64,000 nt of DNA from Streptomyces cyaneogriseus subsp. noncyanogenus (GCF_000931445.1 NZ_CP010849.1:496001-560000); one strand, 5' to 3'. Positions 1-9,885 are shown, counted from the first letter of the stretch. Notes: generated by a model not told the origin, from the letters alone. Numbers and translations are program-made.

Positions 1-94
1 CGCGGCTGCTGGACTGCCACTGCGCGTTGGTGAGGTCCAGCTCCGGCTTGTCCCAGCCCCTGAGCGGGCGGTGGTGGGTGGTGCTCTCGGCCAC
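1..94 (-). CDS. DUF397 protein, N-terminal part only
   Basis: A reading frame runs off the left edge of the window. It starts with GTG at 94, preceded by a GGAGG site about nine bases upstream. The visible 31 residues (MAESTTHH.. then ELDLTNAQWQSSSR) resemble the start of Streptomyces DUF397 proteins, small proteins usually encoded next to XRE-family regulators. The rest of the gene, including the core DUF397 motifs, lies outside the window, so the family call rests on a short stretch. Confidence 0.5.
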   Translation of the reverse strand, partial: MAESTTHHRPLRGWDKPELDLTNAQWQSSSR

Positions 95-397
95 GTCCGT
101 GCTCCTCCCGAGTCGATGTCCGCGGCCAGCCTAGCGATCGGCCAGGGGCGCCGACAGGCCACGTGAGGGGGACCTTTCGGTCCGGCGGGCGGGCCGGTGT
201 CCCGGCGCCCCGGAGGGGGACCCGCGGGTCCGCCGGACAGCGCGGCGGGGCTGCCCGGGCGGGCGCCGGGCGGTGGGGCCGGCCCGGGGCCGCCGTGGCC
301 GCGCGCGCCGGATCTCCCGCGCGGCGGGGGCCGAGAAAACGCGCGCCGGGCTCTTGCCTCGGGCACGTCCGGATGGATTACTGATCTCCGACACCTC
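95..397. other. Intergenic region, no gene seen
   Basis: This very GC-rich stretch separates the divergent DUF397 fragment and paaK. Open frames exist on both strands but they are compositional, lack a plausible start site and resemble no protein family I know. Apart from the palindrome at its right end (separate entry) I see no structure in it. Confidence 0.5.
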
Positions 398-413
398 GAC
401 CGAATGATCGGTC
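398..413. promoter_or_regulatory. Putative TetR-type operator upstream of paaK
   Basis: GACCGA-ATGA-TCGGTC is a perfect inverted repeat with 6-bp arms and a 4-bp spacer, 35 bp before the paaK start. The ACCGA/TCGGT half-sites resemble those bound by TetR-family repressors of phenylacetate catabolism genes. The binding protein is not encoded next to it, so the assignment is inference. Confidence 0.45.
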
Positions 414-448
414 GTCCGTAATGGAGCGGTTGGTGAGGGAGGCGTCCG

Positions 449-1747
449 ATGGCGGATGCGACGGCGGAGCTGCTGGATGCCGGGGAACGGCTCGACGCGG
501 GGGCACTGCGGGAGTTGCAGTTGACCCGGCTGCGGTCGTCGCTACGGCACGCCTACGACAACGTGCCGTTCTACCGGGAGTCGTTCGACAAGGCAGGGGT
601 GCGGCCGGAGGACTGCCGTTCGCTCGCCGACCTGGCGCGGTTCCCGTTCACCGTCAAGACGGACCTGCGGGAGCAGTACCCGTACGGGATGTTCGCGGTG
701 CCCCGGGAGCGGGTCCGCCGGATCCACGCCTCCAGCGGCACCACCGGGCAGCCCACGGTCGTCGGCTACACGGAGGGCGATCTGTCGCTGTGGGCGGACA
801 TGGTGGCCCGCTCGATCCGGGCGGCCGGCGGCAGGCCCGGGGACGTGGTGCACGTGGCCTACGGCTACGGGCTGTTCACCGGGGGCCTGGGCGCCCACTA
901 CGGCGCGGAGCGGCTGGGCTGCACGGTCGTCCCCGCGTCCGGCGGCATGACGGCCCGCCAGGTGCGGCTGATCCAGGACCTCCGCCCGCGGATCATCATG
1001 GTCACCCCCTCCTACATGCTCACGCTCCTCGACGAGTTCGAGCGGCAGGGCGTGGACCCGCGCGGCACCTCGCTGCGGGTGGGCGTCTTCGGGGCGGAGC
1101 CCTGGACCGAGGAGATGCGGCGGGAGATCGAGGAGCGGTGCGCGATCGACGCGGTGGACATATACGGGCTGTCGGAGGTGATCGGCCCGGGAGTGGCGCA
1201 GGAGTGCGTGGAGACCAAGGACGGGCTGCACATCTGGGAGGACCACTTCTATCCCGAGATCGTGGACCCGGTCACCGGTGAGGTGCTGCCGGAGGGCGAG
1301 GAGGGCGAGCTGGTGTTCACCTCGCTGACCAAGGAGGCGATGCCGGTGATCCGGTACCGCACCCGGGATCTGACACGTCTGCTGCCGGGCACGGCGCGGG
1401 TGTTCCGGCGAATGGAGAAGGTCACCGGCCGCAGCGACGACATGGTGATCCTGCGCGGGGTGAACCTCTTCCCCACCCAGATCGAGGAGATCCTGCTGCG
1501 CACGCCGGGGGTCGCTCCCCACTTCCAGCTCCGTCTGACCCGGGAGGGCAGGCTGGACGCCCTCACGGTGCGGGCCGAGGCGCGTCCCGATGCCGGTCCG
1601 GGGATCAGGGAGGCGGCGGCGCGGTCCGTCGCGGCGGCCGTGAAGGAGGGCATCGGGGTGTCGGTCGGGGTGGAGATCGTCGATCCCGGGACACTGGAGC
1701 GGTCGGTGGGCAAGATCCGCCGGATCGTGGACCTGCGGTCGCGTTAG
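449..1747 (+). CDS. paaK: Phenylacetate-CoA ligase
   Basis: This is a 432-residue AMP-forming ligase of the PaaK type, which activates phenylacetate (or a related aryl acid) to its CoA thioester in the cytoplasm. The P-loop motif ASSGTTGQPTVVGY lies near residue 94, the long mid-region YGLSEVIGPGVAQEC is typical of PaaK, and the C-terminal domain carries GRSDDMVILRGVNLFP. Length and domain order are normal for the family. The ATG has a GGGAGG site six bases upstream. No other paa genes are nearby, so it may serve a stand-alone role. Its stop overlaps the stop of the convergent downstream gene by a few bases. Confidence 0.92.
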   Translation: MADATAELLDAGERLDAGALRELQLTRLRSSLRHAYDNVPFYRESFDKAGVRPEDCRSLADLARFPFTVKTDLREQYPYGMFAVPRERVRRIHASSGTTGQPTVVGYTEGDLSLWADMVARSIRAAGGRPGDVVHVAYGYGLFTGGLGAHYGAERLGCTVVPASGGMTARQVRLIQDLRPRIIMVTPSYMLTLLDEFERQGVDPRGTSLRVGVFGAEPWTEEMRREIEERCAIDAVDIYGLSEVIGPGVAQECVETKDGLHIWEDHFYPEIVDPVTGEVLPEGEEGELVFTSLTKEAMPVIRYRTRDLTRLLPGTARVFRRMEKVTGRSDDMVILRGVNLFPTQIEEILLRTPGVAPHFQLRLTREGRLDALTVRAEARPDAGPGIREAAARSVAAAVKEGIGVSVGVEIVDPGTLERSVGKIRRIVDLRSR

Positions 1748-3243
1748 CCGTCCGCGAAGCGCCTCCGCAGTTCCCGCTTGAGGATCTTGCCGCTGGCGTT
1801 GCGGGGCAGCTCGTCGACGAACAGGACGCGTTTGGGCGCCTTGAAGGCGGCGAGCCTGTCCCGGGCGTGGGCGATGAGCTGGGCCTCGGTGACCTCGCCG
1901 CGCGGGACGACGACCGCCGTGACGGCCTCGATCCACCGCTCGTCGGGCAGGCCGACCACGGCGGCCTCGGCCACCGCCTCGTGCGTGTACAGGGCGTCTT
2001 CGACCTGCCGGGAGGCGACCAGGACACCACCGGAGTTGATGACGTCCTTCACGCGGTCGACGATCGTGAAGTAGCCGTCGGCGTCCCGCACGGCGAGGTC
2101 GCCGGAGTGGAACCAGCCGTCGCGGAACGCCTCCGCCGTCTCCTCGGGCTTGTCCCAGTACCCCTCGCACAGCTGCGGGGAGCGGTAGACGATCTCGCCG
2201 GGCGTGCCCGCTGGGACCTCCTTGCCGTCCTCGTCGACGACCCGGGCTTCGACGAAGAGCACGGGGCGGCCGCAGGAGTCCATGCGGCCCTCGTGCTCGC
2301 CGGGTCCGAGGACGGTGGCGAGGGGGCCGATCTCGCTCTGGCCGAAGCAGTTGTAGAAGGCGAGTCGGGGCAGGCGTGCGCGTAGCCGCTCCAGGACGGG
2401 CACCGGCATGATCGACGCCCCGTAGTACGCCTTGCGCAGCCCGCCGAGGTCCCGGCCGGCGAAGTCGGGCCGGTTCGCCAGGCCGATCCAGACGGTGGGC
2501 GGCGCGAACAGGCTGTCGACGCGGCCGGCCTCGATGAGGTCGAAGATCGTGTCGCCGTCGGGTGCGTCGAGGATGACGTTGGTGGCGCCGACGGCGAGGC
2601 AGGGCAGCAGGAAGACGTGCATCTGCGCCGAGTGGTACAGCGGCAGCGCGTGCGCGGGCCGGTCGTCCTCGCGCAGGTCGAGGGCGGTGAGGGCGCTGAG
2701 GTACTCGTGGACCAGTGCCCGGTGGGTCATCATCGCGCCCTTGGGCAGGGCGGTGGTGCCCGAGGTGTACAGCAACTGCACCAGGTCCTCGGCGCCCGGC
2801 TCGGGCCCCTCGTGGACGGGCGCCGCGGCCAGGCGGGTCAGCAGCGCGTCGCCGGTGTCCCGCAGCGGCATGGTCCGTACGCCGTCGGGGAGGCGGCCGG
2901 CGAGGGCGGGGTCGGCGAGGACCAGTGCGCTGCCGGACTGGCGGACGATGTAGGCGAGGTCGTCGCCGGTGAGGTGGTGGTTGACCGGCACATGGACCAG
3001 TCCGGCGCGGGCGCAGGCGAGGAAGGCGATCAGGTAGGCGTCCGAGTTGTGGCCGTAGGCGCCGACCCGGTCGCCCGGGGAGAGTCCCTGGCCGAGCAGG
3101 ACGCTCGCCGCGCGGGAGACGGCGGTGTCCAGTTCCTCGTACGTCCAGCGGCGCTCGCCGTACTCCACCGCGAGGCGCGTGGGGGTGCGCCGGGCGCTGC
3201 GCCGCAGCATCCCGTCGACCGTGCTGCCGTGTCCGGGCGTCAT
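1744..3243 (-). CDS. Acyl-CoA synthetase (AMP-binding)
   Basis: This 499-residue ANL-superfamily adenylating enzyme is expected to convert a carboxylic (probably fatty) acid to acyl-CoA with ATP. The adenylation core is clear: YTSGTTALPKGAMMTH near residue 158, FGQSEIGPLA in the middle, GYWDKPEETAEAF and the hinge DRVKDVINSGG. NASGKILKREL near the C-terminus contains the catalytic lysine. It is transcribed towards paaK and the two stops overlap. The substrate cannot be read from sequence; medium- or long-chain fatty acids or aryl acids are all possible. Confidence 0.85.
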   Translation of the reverse strand: MTPGHGSTVDGMLRRSARRTPTRLAVEYGERRWTYEELDTAVSRAASVLLGQGLSPGDRVGAYGHNSDAYLIAFLACARAGLVHVPVNHHLTGDDLAYIVRQSGSALVLADPALAGRLPDGVRTMPLRDTGDALLTRLAAAPVHEGPEPGAEDLVQLLYTSGTTALPKGAMMTHRALVHEYLSALTALDLREDDRPAHALPLYHSAQMHVFLLPCLAVGATNVILDAPDGDTIFDLIEAGRVDSLFAPPTVWIGLANRPDFAGRDLGGLRKAYYGASIMPVPVLERLRARLPRLAFYNCFGQSEIGPLATVLGPGEHEGRMDSCGRPVLFVEARVVDEDGKEVPAGTPGEIVYRSPQLCEGYWDKPEETAEAFRDGWFHSGDLAVRDADGYFTIVDRVKDVINSGGVLVASRQVEDALYTHEAVAEAAVVGLPDERWIEAVTAVVVPRGEVTEAQLIAHARDRLAAFKAPKRVLFVDELPRNASGKILKRELRRRFADG

Positions 3244-3690
3244 GACAGCTGATCCTCGACCGACCGCGGGGCGGGGTCAAGACGCCGGCCCGGCCCGGTC
3301 GGCCGCGGCCGGCGGTCCCCCGACCGCGCGGGCGGCCGGACCCACCGGCGGCACCAATGCGCCCAATACATGCCAAATGACACAGACCCCACTACCGTGC
3401 TGTTGACCGTGCACTCACCGGGAAGACGGTGGGCCGCCCGGCCCGGGTGCTGCTGTGGATCCCGCGTTCCCGTCGCCTGCGACCTGGGCGGCGCCCCTGC
3501 GATGCCGGCGTGCCGGGGACCGTGAGGAATCCGTGGCGCCGGCCGTCGCCCGTGACCCACGTCCGGGGAGAGCCGGGCGGCAGCGGGCCGCGGCCGCGTT
3601 CCGGGATCCCGGGCTTCCGCCCCGGGCCGTCGTCGCGTGGGGCTCGGACGTCACCTTGCCGGCGCCGGACGATCCTTGGGGAGACAGGCC
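3244..3690. other. Intergenic region with divergent promoters
   Basis: About 450 bp separate the divergent acyl-CoA synthetase and amino-acid antiporter genes. A locally less GC-rich patch near 3354-3420 is the likeliest promoter area, with a TTGACC element near 3407. No convincing open frame with ribosome site was found. Confidence 0.4.
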
Positions 3691-5136
3691 ATGAGTTCCG
3701 CAGGAACGGAGACCGGGAGTCCCGCGACCGCCCCGGCCAAGCTGGCGCTGCCCAGCATGGTCGCCATGGTCGTCGGCTCCATGGTCGGCGCCGGTGTGTT
3801 CTCCCTGCCCGGGCGGTTCGCCCAGGAGACGGGCGTCGCGGGCGCGCTCATCGCCTGGGTGATCGCCGGGTCCGGGATGCTCATGCTCGCCCTGGTCTTC
3901 CAGAGTCTGGCGGTGCGCCGCCCGGATCTGGACGCCGGTGTCTACGCGTACGCGAAGGCCGGCTTCGGCGAGTACCTCGGCTTCTTCTCGGCCTTCGGGT
4001 ACTGGGCCAGCGCCTGCGTCGGCAACGTGACCTACTGGGTCCTGATCATGTCCACGGCCGGAGCCGTCATCCCCGCCCTGGGGGAAGGCGACACCGTCCT
4101 CGCGGTGGTGCTGTCCTCCGCCGGGCTGTGGGGGTTCTTCTTCCTGGTGCGCCGGGGCGTGAAGGAAGCCACCGCCATCAACCGCGTCGTGACCGTGGCC
4201 AAGGTCATCCCGATCCTGGTCTTCGTCGTCCTGGCCCTCTTCTACCTGGACGCGGACGTCTTCGCCGACAACGTCTCCGGTGCCGGCTACACCGGATCGC
4301 TGTTCCAGCAGGTGCGCGGCACCATGCTGGTCACCGTCTTCGTGTTCCTCGGCATCGAGGGCGCGAGCGTCTACTCCCGCCACGCCCGGCGGCGCGAGGA
4401 CGTCGGCCGCGCCACGCTGCTGGGGTTCCTCAGCGTCTTCGCCGTCTTCGCCTCGGTCACCCTCGTCTCCTACGGCATCGTCCCCATGGAGCGGATCGCC
4501 GGGCTGCGCCAGCCCTCCATGGCGGGCGTGCTGGAGGAAGCGGTCGGCACCTGGGGCGCGGTCTTCGTCAGCGTCGGGCTGATCGTCTCGGTGCTGGGCG
4601 CGTATCTGGCGTGGACCCTGATGGCCGCGGAGGTGCTCTTCGTCGCGGCCCTCGACGACGACATGCCGCGCTTTCTGCGCCGTGTGACCCCGGCCGACGC
4701 GCCGGTGGCCGCGCTGCTGCTGACGACACTGCTGTCGCAGGTCGTGCTGGTCGTCACGCTGGCGTCCGACGACGCCTTCGACTTCGCGCTCAATCTCACC
4801 AGCTCCCTGTCGCTCATCCCCTACCTCCTGGCCGCGGCCTTCGCGGTGAAGATCACCTGGCGGCCGGGCGGGGAACCGGGGGCCGGGCGGGGCCGCGCCC
4901 TGACCGTCGCGGTCCTCGCGACCCTCTACACCGCCTTCCTCCTCTACGCGGCCGGACCGAAGTACCTGCTGGTGTCCTTCGTCGTCTACGCGCCCGCGAC
5001 CATCCTGTTCGCGATGGCCCGGCGGGAGCGGAACCGGCGTGTGTTCACACCCGCCGAACTCGTCATCTTCGTCCTCTCAGTGGCCGGAGCGGTGCTGGGC
5101 GTCCTCGCGCTGGCTCTCGGCTGGATCGAGCTGTGA
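3691..5136 (+). CDS. APC-family amino acid antiporter, probably arginine/ornithine
   Basis: This 481-residue integral membrane protein belongs to the APC superfamily, basic amino acid/polyamine antiporter branch. The N-terminal [16 protein letters not shown] segment is the family's substrate-binding unwound helix, followed by about a dozen hydrophobic segments. An arginine deiminase gene starts 44 bp downstream in the same direction, which argues for import of arginine in exchange for ornithine or citrulline (ArcD-like). The ATG at 3691 is preceded by GGGAGACAGG. An in-frame start further upstream (3637) lacks family similarity. Substrate specificity is inferred from context. Confidence 0.85.
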   Translation: MSSAGTETGSPATAPAKLALPSMVAMVVGSMVGAGVFSLPGRFAQETGVAGALIAWVIAGSGMLMLALVFQSLAVRRPDLDAGVYAYAKAGFGEYLGFFSAFGYWASACVGNVTYWVLIMSTAGAVIPALGEGDTVLAVVLSSAGLWGFFFLVRRGVKEATAINRVVTVAKVIPILVFVVLALFYLDADVFADNVSGAGYTGSLFQQVRGTMLVTVFVFLGIEGASVYSRHARRREDVGRATLLGFLSVFAVFASVTLVSYGIVPMERIAGLRQPSMAGVLEEAVGTWGAVFVSVGLIVSVLGAYLAWTLMAAEVLFVAALDDDMPRFLRRVTPADAPVAALLLTTLLSQVVLVVTLASDDAFDFALNLTSSLSLIPYLLAAAFAVKITWRPGGEPGAGRGRALTVAVLATLYTAFLLYAAGPKYLLVSFVVYAPATILFAMARRERNRRVFTPAELVIFVLSVAGAVLGVLALALGWIEL

Positions 5137-5179
5137 CCGCGGGCGTCCGCGCCCACGGCACCCATCGGGAAAGGAACGT

Positions 5180-6439
5180 ATGAGCTCCCACGCCCCGGCC
5201 GCGTCGTCCCACGGTGTCCACTCCGAGGTCGGCCGGCTCCGCAAGGTCCTGGTGTGCGCGCCCGGCCTGGCGCACAAGAGACTGACCCCCACCAACGCCG
5301 CCGAACTCCTCTTCGACGACGTGATGTGGGTGGAGAGCGCCCAGCGCGACCACGCCGACTTCGTCCGGCAGTTGACCGACCGCGGTGTGGAGGTCGTGGA
5401 ACTGCACGATCTGCTCGCCGAGACGGTCACACTGCCCGAGGCGCGTGCCTGGCTGCTCGACCGGAAGATCGTCACCAATCAGGTGGGCATCGGGCTGGTC
5501 GACGACACGCGCGCCTACCTCGACGGGCTGCCGCCGCGCCGGCTGGCCGAGTACCTGATCGGCGGCCTGGCCACCACCGACCTGCCGGACGAGTTCCGCT
5601 CCGGCTACCTCGCCCTCGCGCGGGAGTCGACCGGCGCGCACGAGTACCTGATGCCGCCGCTGCCCAACACGCTGTACACCCGGGACACCACCTGCTGGCT
5701 CTACGGCGGGCTCACCCTCAATCCGCTGTACTGGCCCGCCCGGCACGACGAGACACTGCTGATGAAGGCCGTCTACACCTTCCATCCGGACTTCCGCGAC
5801 TCCACCGTGTGGTGGGGCGATCCCGAGGAGGACTGGGGTCAGGCGACGATCGAGGGCGGTGACGTCATGCCCATCGGCAGGGGAGTCGTCCTGATCGGCA
5901 TGAGCGAACGCACCTCCCGGCAGGCCATCACCCAGGTCGCCGCCGCCCTGTTCCGCAACGGCGCCGCCGAGCAGGTCATCGTCGCCGCCATGCCCAGACT
6001 GCGGGCGGCGATGCACCTGGACACCGTCTTCACCTTCGCGGACCGGGATCTGGTGACGGTGTATCCGCGCATCGTGGAGTCGATCCACACCTTCTCGCTG
6101 TACCCGACGGACAAGATGTACGGCCTGGACGTCATCGACGAGGGCTCCCGGCCCCTGGTCGACGTGGTGGCCCGGGCGCTGGGGCTGAAGGCCCTGCGCG
6201 TGGTGGAGACCGGCGGTGACCTGTACGCCTCCGAGCGGCAGCAGTGGGACAGCGGCAACAACGCCGTCGCCGTCGAGCCCGGCGTCGTCTTCACCTACGA
6301 CCGCAACACCCAGACCAACGCCCTGCTGCGCGACGCGGGCGTCGAGGTCGTCCCCATCGTCGGGGCCGAGCTGGGACGGGGCCGCGGGGGCGGGCACTGC
6401 ATGACCTGCCCGCTCGTCCGCGACCCGGTCGACCACTGA
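5180..6439 (+). CDS. arcA: Arginine deiminase
   Basis: This 419-residue enzyme hydrolyses L-arginine to citrulline and ammonia. The guanidino-modifying core is complete: [14 protein letters not shown] (substrate and catalytic Asp region), [10 protein letters not shown], the [10 protein letters not shown] block and the nucleophile Cys407 in [13 protein letters not shown] at the C-terminus. Length fits bacterial ArcA. It starts with ATG behind AAGGAACGT, 44 bp after the antiporter stop, so the two are probably one transcript. No ornithine carbamoyltransferase or carbamate kinase is adjacent, so the full ADI energy pathway is not encoded here. pH homeostasis or nitrogen release is an alternative role. 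Confidence 0.93.
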   Translation: MSSHAPAASSHGVHSEVGRLRKVLVCAPGLAHKRLTPTNAAELLFDDVMWVESAQRDHADFVRQLTDRGVEVVELHDLLAETVTLPEARAWLLDRKIVTNQVGIGLVDDTRAYLDGLPPRRLAEYLIGGLATTDLPDEFRSGYLALARESTGAHEYLMPPLPNTLYTRDTTCWLYGGLTLNPLYWPARHDETLLMKAVYTFHPDFRDSTVWWGDPEEDWGQATIEGGDVMPIGRGVVLIGMSERTSRQAITQVAAALFRNGAAEQVIVAAMPRLRAAMHLDTVFTFADRDLVTVYPRIVESIHTFSLYPTDKMYGLDVIDEGSRPLVDVVARALGLKALRVVETGGDLYASERQQWDSGNNAVAVEPGVVFTYDRNTQTNALLRDAGVEVVPIVGAELGRGRGGGHCMTCPLVRDPVDH

Positions 6440-6468
6440 ACCGGCGCGCCCGCCGCCGCGTAGGAGCC

Positions 6469-6531
6469 GTGCCGGGCCGGGTACGCGTCGGCCGCAGCGG
6501 TGCCGGGCCGGGTTACGCGTCGGCCGCGGCG
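6469..6531 (+). repeat. 31-bp direct tandem repeat
   Basis: Two consecutive copies beginning GTGCCGGGCCGGG and ending CGTCGGCCGC(A/G)GCG occupy the gap between arcA and the amidohydrolase. The second copy has one extra T. It has the look of a slippage duplication; no function is apparent. Confidence 0.6.
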
Positions 6532-6603
6532 GTGCAGCATCATGGGGCGGGCTCACCCGCCCACCCCTGGCATCGGTACGGCCGCGAAGACGGAGAACAC
6601 ACG

Positions 6604-7851
6604 ATGACGGCAGCCGGCTCGGCGACGGATCTGGCATCGCTCTACCGCGACCTGCACGCGCACCCCGAGCTCGCCTTCCAGGAGAGGCGCACCGCCCGGA
6701 TCGTGGCCGACCGGCTCCGGGCCCTCGGGTACGAGACCGCCACCGAGGTCGGCGGAACGGGGGTCGTGGGGGTGCTGCGCAACGGCGACGGACCCACCGC
6801 CCTGCTCCGCGCCGACATGGACGGCCTGCCCGTCCGGGAGCGGACCGGCCTGCCCTACGCCAGTACCGCCCTCGGTACCGACGGCGGCGGCGACACCGTT
6901 CCCGTCATGCACGCCTGCGGCCACGACGTGCACGTCACCTGCCTGCTGGGCGCGGCGGCCGAGCTCGCCGCGCACCGCCACACCTGGCGGGGCACCGCCC
7001 TGCTGGTCTTCCAGCCGGCCGAGGAGACCGGCCAGGGCGCCCGGGCGATGGTCGACGACGGCCTCTACGACCGGTTCGGCCGGCCCGCCGTCGTTCTGGG
7101 CCAGCATGTCGCTCCCCTGCCGGCCGGGGTCCTCGGGCTGCACCCCGGGGCGGCCTTCGCCGCCTCCGACTCCCTCTCCGTCGTCCTGCACGGGCAGGGC
7201 GGCCACGGTTCCCGGCCGGAGACGACCGTCGATCCCGTCCTGATGGCGGCGGCCACCGTGATGCGCTTGCAGGGCATCGTCTCCCGCGAGGTCGCGGGGT
7301 CCTCCACCGCGGTCCTGACCGTCGGGGCCCTGCACGCCGGTACCCGCGGCAACATCATCGCCGACCGGGCCGAACTCCTGCTGAGCGTCCGCACGTTCGA
7401 GCCGTCCGTGCGGGAGAGGGTGCTGGCCGCCGTCGAGCGGGTCGTCCGGGCCGAGGCCGCGGCCTCCGCGGCACCCCGTGATCCGGACATCACCCTCACC
7501 GAGTCCTTTCCCTCCGTCTTCAACGACCCCGGCGCCTGCTCCCTCGTCGAGCGCGCCTTCACCACCGCCCTCGGTCCCGGCCGGGTCGTCGATCCCGGGC
7601 CGGTCACGGGCAGCGAGGACGTCGGCGTCCTCGCCACCGCCGCGGACGCGCCCTGCGTCTACTGGCTCCTCGGCGGGGCGGACCCGCACGCCTTCGCCCA
7701 CGCCACCGACCCGGAAGCCGTCCAGCACGTCGTCGCCGGTCTTCCCTCCAACCACTCCCCCCATTTCGCCCCCGTCGTCGAACCGACCCTCGCCACCGGC
7801 GTGACCGCCCTGGTCCGCGCGGCCCGCGCCTGGCTGCCCGCGCCCGCCTGA
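6604..7851 (+). CDS. M20-family amidohydrolase
   Basis: This 415-residue M20D metallopeptidase-type hydrolase resembles N-acyl-amino-acid or hippurate amidohydrolases. Metal and catalytic signatures are visible: RDLHAHPEL near residue 15, ACGHDVH with Cys105 and His107, the catalytic Glu pair in QPAEETGQGA near 140, GGHGSRPE in the lid domain and the C-terminal NHSPHFAP. ATG at 6604 follows a GGAG-containing leader. It lies 164 bp after arcA in the same direction, so it may share the arginine/acyl-amino-acid catabolic context. The precise acyl substrate is unknown. Confidence 0.87.
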   Translation: MTAAGSATDLASLYRDLHAHPELAFQERRTARIVADRLRALGYETATEVGGTGVVGVLRNGDGPTALLRADMDGLPVRERTGLPYASTALGTDGGGDTVPVMHACGHDVHVTCLLGAAAELAAHRHTWRGTALLVFQPAEETGQGARAMVDDGLYDRFGRPAVVLGQHVAPLPAGVLGLHPGAAFAASDSLSVVLHGQGGHGSRPETTVDPVLMAAATVMRLQGIVSREVAGSSTAVLTVGALHAGTRGNIIADRAELLLSVRTFEPSVRERVLAAVERVVRAEAAASAAPRDPDITLTESFPSVFNDPGACSLVERAFTTALGPGRVVDPGPVTGSEDVGVLATAADAPCVYWLLGGADPHAFAHATDPEAVQHVVAGLPSNHSPHFAPVVEPTLATGVTALVRAARAWLPAPA

Positions 7852-7967
7852 CCCGCACGCGACCCCGCCCGGCGGCCCGGGCACCGCCCGGTCCGCCCGG
7901 CCCTCCCGGAACTCCGCGGAACCCGGCCTTCCTCGCCCGCCCCATTGACACGCTCCCCCGCTGACAG

Positions 7968-8008
7968 GAAAGTTTCACCCCGCACGGCATTCCCGGAAAG
8001 ATACTTTC
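7968..8008. promoter_or_regulatory. Paired GAAAG inverted repeats upstream of serine hydrolase
   Basis: GAAAGTTTC (7968-7976) and GAAAG-ATA-CTTTC (7996-8008) are two short palindromes sharing the GAAAG half-site, 28 bp apart and directly before the serine hydrolase start. A TTGACA element lies at 7945. Together they look like a repressor-controlled promoter, but the regulator is unknown. Confidence 0.4.
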
Positions 8009-8032
8009 AGCCTGGGCGGCGGGAGGCTTTCG

Positions 8033-9805
8033 ATGGCGGAAGAGGCGGCGGGCGGACTCACACGGCGGCACCTGGGCGCCCTGGCCCTGGGCGGGGCGGT
8101 GGCGATCGCGCCCTTCGCCGCCGGGCCCGCGTCGGCCGTCCCCGACCGGTCGCGGCGGCGGCCGACCCTGCGCCACGGCACCGCCGAGCGCGCCGGTCTG
8201 CTCCCGTCCCATCTGCGGCAACTCGTCACCGACGCCCAGGCGTTCCTCGGCCCTTCGCCCAAGCACCCGTGGTACGCGGGCGCCGTGCTGCTCGCCGGGC
8301 GGGGCGGCACCGTGGCGCTGCACGAGCCGACCGGCATGGCGGTGCGCTACCGGGCGTACGACGAGAAGACCGACACTGGCGTCGAGTTCCCGGCCGGGTC
8401 GCAGATCCCCATGACCCGGGAGACCGTGTTCGACCTGGCGTCGGTGTCGAAGCTGTTCACCTCGCTGCTGGCCGTGCAGCAGATGGAGCGGGGCGCCCTG
8501 CGGCTGGAGGCGACGGTCGCCTCCTACGTACCGGAGTTCGGGCGGGCCGGCAAGCAGGGCGTGACGATCCTCCACCTGCTCACCCACACCTCGGGGTTGC
8601 GGGCCTGGATACCCCTGTACAACGCGCCGACGTACGAGGAGAGGATCCGGCTCGTCCACGACGAGGCGCCCGTCGCACCGCCCGGCACCGCCTATCTGTA
8701 CTCCGACCTGAACCTCATCGCGCTCCAGCTGGTGCTGGAGCGGATCACCGGCCGCGCCCTGGACACCCTGCTGCGCGAGGAGATCACCGGCCCCCTGGGG
8801 CTGCGCCGCACCCGCTACAACCCGCCCGCCTCCTGGAGACCGCGGATCGCGGCCACCGAGGACGCCCGCAGACCCTGGTCCGGGCTGGACCGGGGGCTGG
8901 TGTGGGGCGAGGTGCACGACGAGAACGCCCACAGCCTCGGTGGCGTCGCGGGGCACGCGGGAGTCTTCTCCTGCGCGTGGGATCTGGCGGTCCTCGCCCG
9001 GACGCTGCTCAACGGCGGTTCCTACGGCCGGGCGCGCATCCTGCGCCCGGAGTCGGTGGAGCTGATGTTCACCGACTTCAACACGGCGTTCCCCGGCGAC
9101 GAGCACGGCCTCGGCTTCGAGCTGCACCAGCACTGGTACATGGGCGCGATGGCCACGCCGCGCACCGCCGGGCACACCGGCTTCACCGGTACCTCGCTGG
9201 TCCTGGACCCGACGACCGACTCGTTCCTCGTCGTCCTGGGCAATTCGGTGCACCCGGTGCGTAGTTGGCGGTCCGGCTCGGCACCGCGCGTGGCCGCCGC
9301 GAACACCCTGGCGCGGGCCGTGCCGGTCCGTCCCGCGCGGGGCCGGACCGCCTGGTTCTCCGGGATGCGGAACGCCGCCACCGCGACACTCGCCCTGCCC
9401 GCCCTGGACACCTCCTCGGGTGGCGCCCGGCTGACGTGCGCCCTGTGGTGGGACACGGAACCGGGACCGGACAGGCTGACCCTGGAGGCCACCGACGACG
9501 ACGGGGCCACCTGGCGGCCGGTCCCCTTCACGACCGCCCGCGCGGGCGGGGAGCCGCAGCAGCGTCCGTCCGGCTCGGTGACCGGCTGGTCCGGACGGGT
9601 CTGGCACCGGCTCGCCGCGGATCTTCCGGCCGCTCGCAGGCTCACGACACGCTGGCGGTACACGACCGACCGGCTGTACGTGGGCCGCGGGGCCTACGTC
9701 GACGGCCTGCGGGTCGAGGCGGCCGGAGGTGTCCTCTTCGACGAGGCCCGCCCGGCGGACGCGGCGCGGATCGAGGCGGCCGACTGGGCGGCGTCGGCCG
9801 ACTGA
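8033..9805 (+). CDS. Secreted serine hydrolase, beta-lactamase/class C fold
   Basis: This 590-residue protein has an N-terminal twin-arginine-like signal (TRRHLGALALGGAVAI, cleavage expected near residue 35), so it is probably exported. The penicillin-binding/beta-lactamase core shows the nucleophile motif SVSK at residues 137-140, a YSD tyrosine motif near 223 and HTGFTG near 385. About 170 further residues form a C-terminal beta-rich domain seen in some actinobacterial cell-wall serine hydrolases. The role is likely D-amino-acid peptide or peptidoglycan-derived substrate hydrolysis. The ATG has GGGAGG eight bases upstream. Confidence 0.82.
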   Translation: MAEEAAGGLTRRHLGALALGGAVAIAPFAAGPASAVPDRSRRRPTLRHGTAERAGLLPSHLRQLVTDAQAFLGPSPKHPWYAGAVLLAGRGGTVALHEPTGMAVRYRAYDEKTDTGVEFPAGSQIPMTRETVFDLASVSKLFTSLLAVQQMERGALRLEATVASYVPEFGRAGKQGVTILHLLTHTSGLRAWIPLYNAPTYEERIRLVHDEAPVAPPGTAYLYSDLNLIALQLVLERITGRALDTLLREEITGPLGLRRTRYNPPASWRPRIAATEDARRPWSGLDRGLVWGEVHDENAHSLGGVAGHAGVFSCAWDLAVLARTLLNGGSYGRARILRPESVELMFTDFNTAFPGDEHGLGFELHQHWYMGAMATPRTAGHTGFTGTSLVLDPTTDSFLVVLGNSVHPVRSWRSGSAPRVAAANTLARAVPVRPARGRTAWFSGMRNAATATLALPALDTSSGGARLTCALWWDTEPGPDRLTLEATDDDGATWRPVPFTTARAGGEPQQRPSGSVTGWSGRVWHRLAADLPAARRLTTRWRYTTDRLYVGRGAYVDGLRVEAAGGVLFDEARPADAARIEAADWAASAD

Positions 9806-9885
9806 GCGGCCGAACCGTCCGGGCCGTCCGCGGGCCGCCTGGCCGGCCGGGGCCGGGCGGCCGTGGTGGCGGGGGCGGCCGTGCG

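Noticed and set aside
542-3376. A 944-codon minus-strand frame covering paaK and the acyl-CoA synthetase.
   Set aside because: Arg/Pro/Gly-rich antisense frame typical of GC-rich DNA; the real genes have full domains and ribosome sites.
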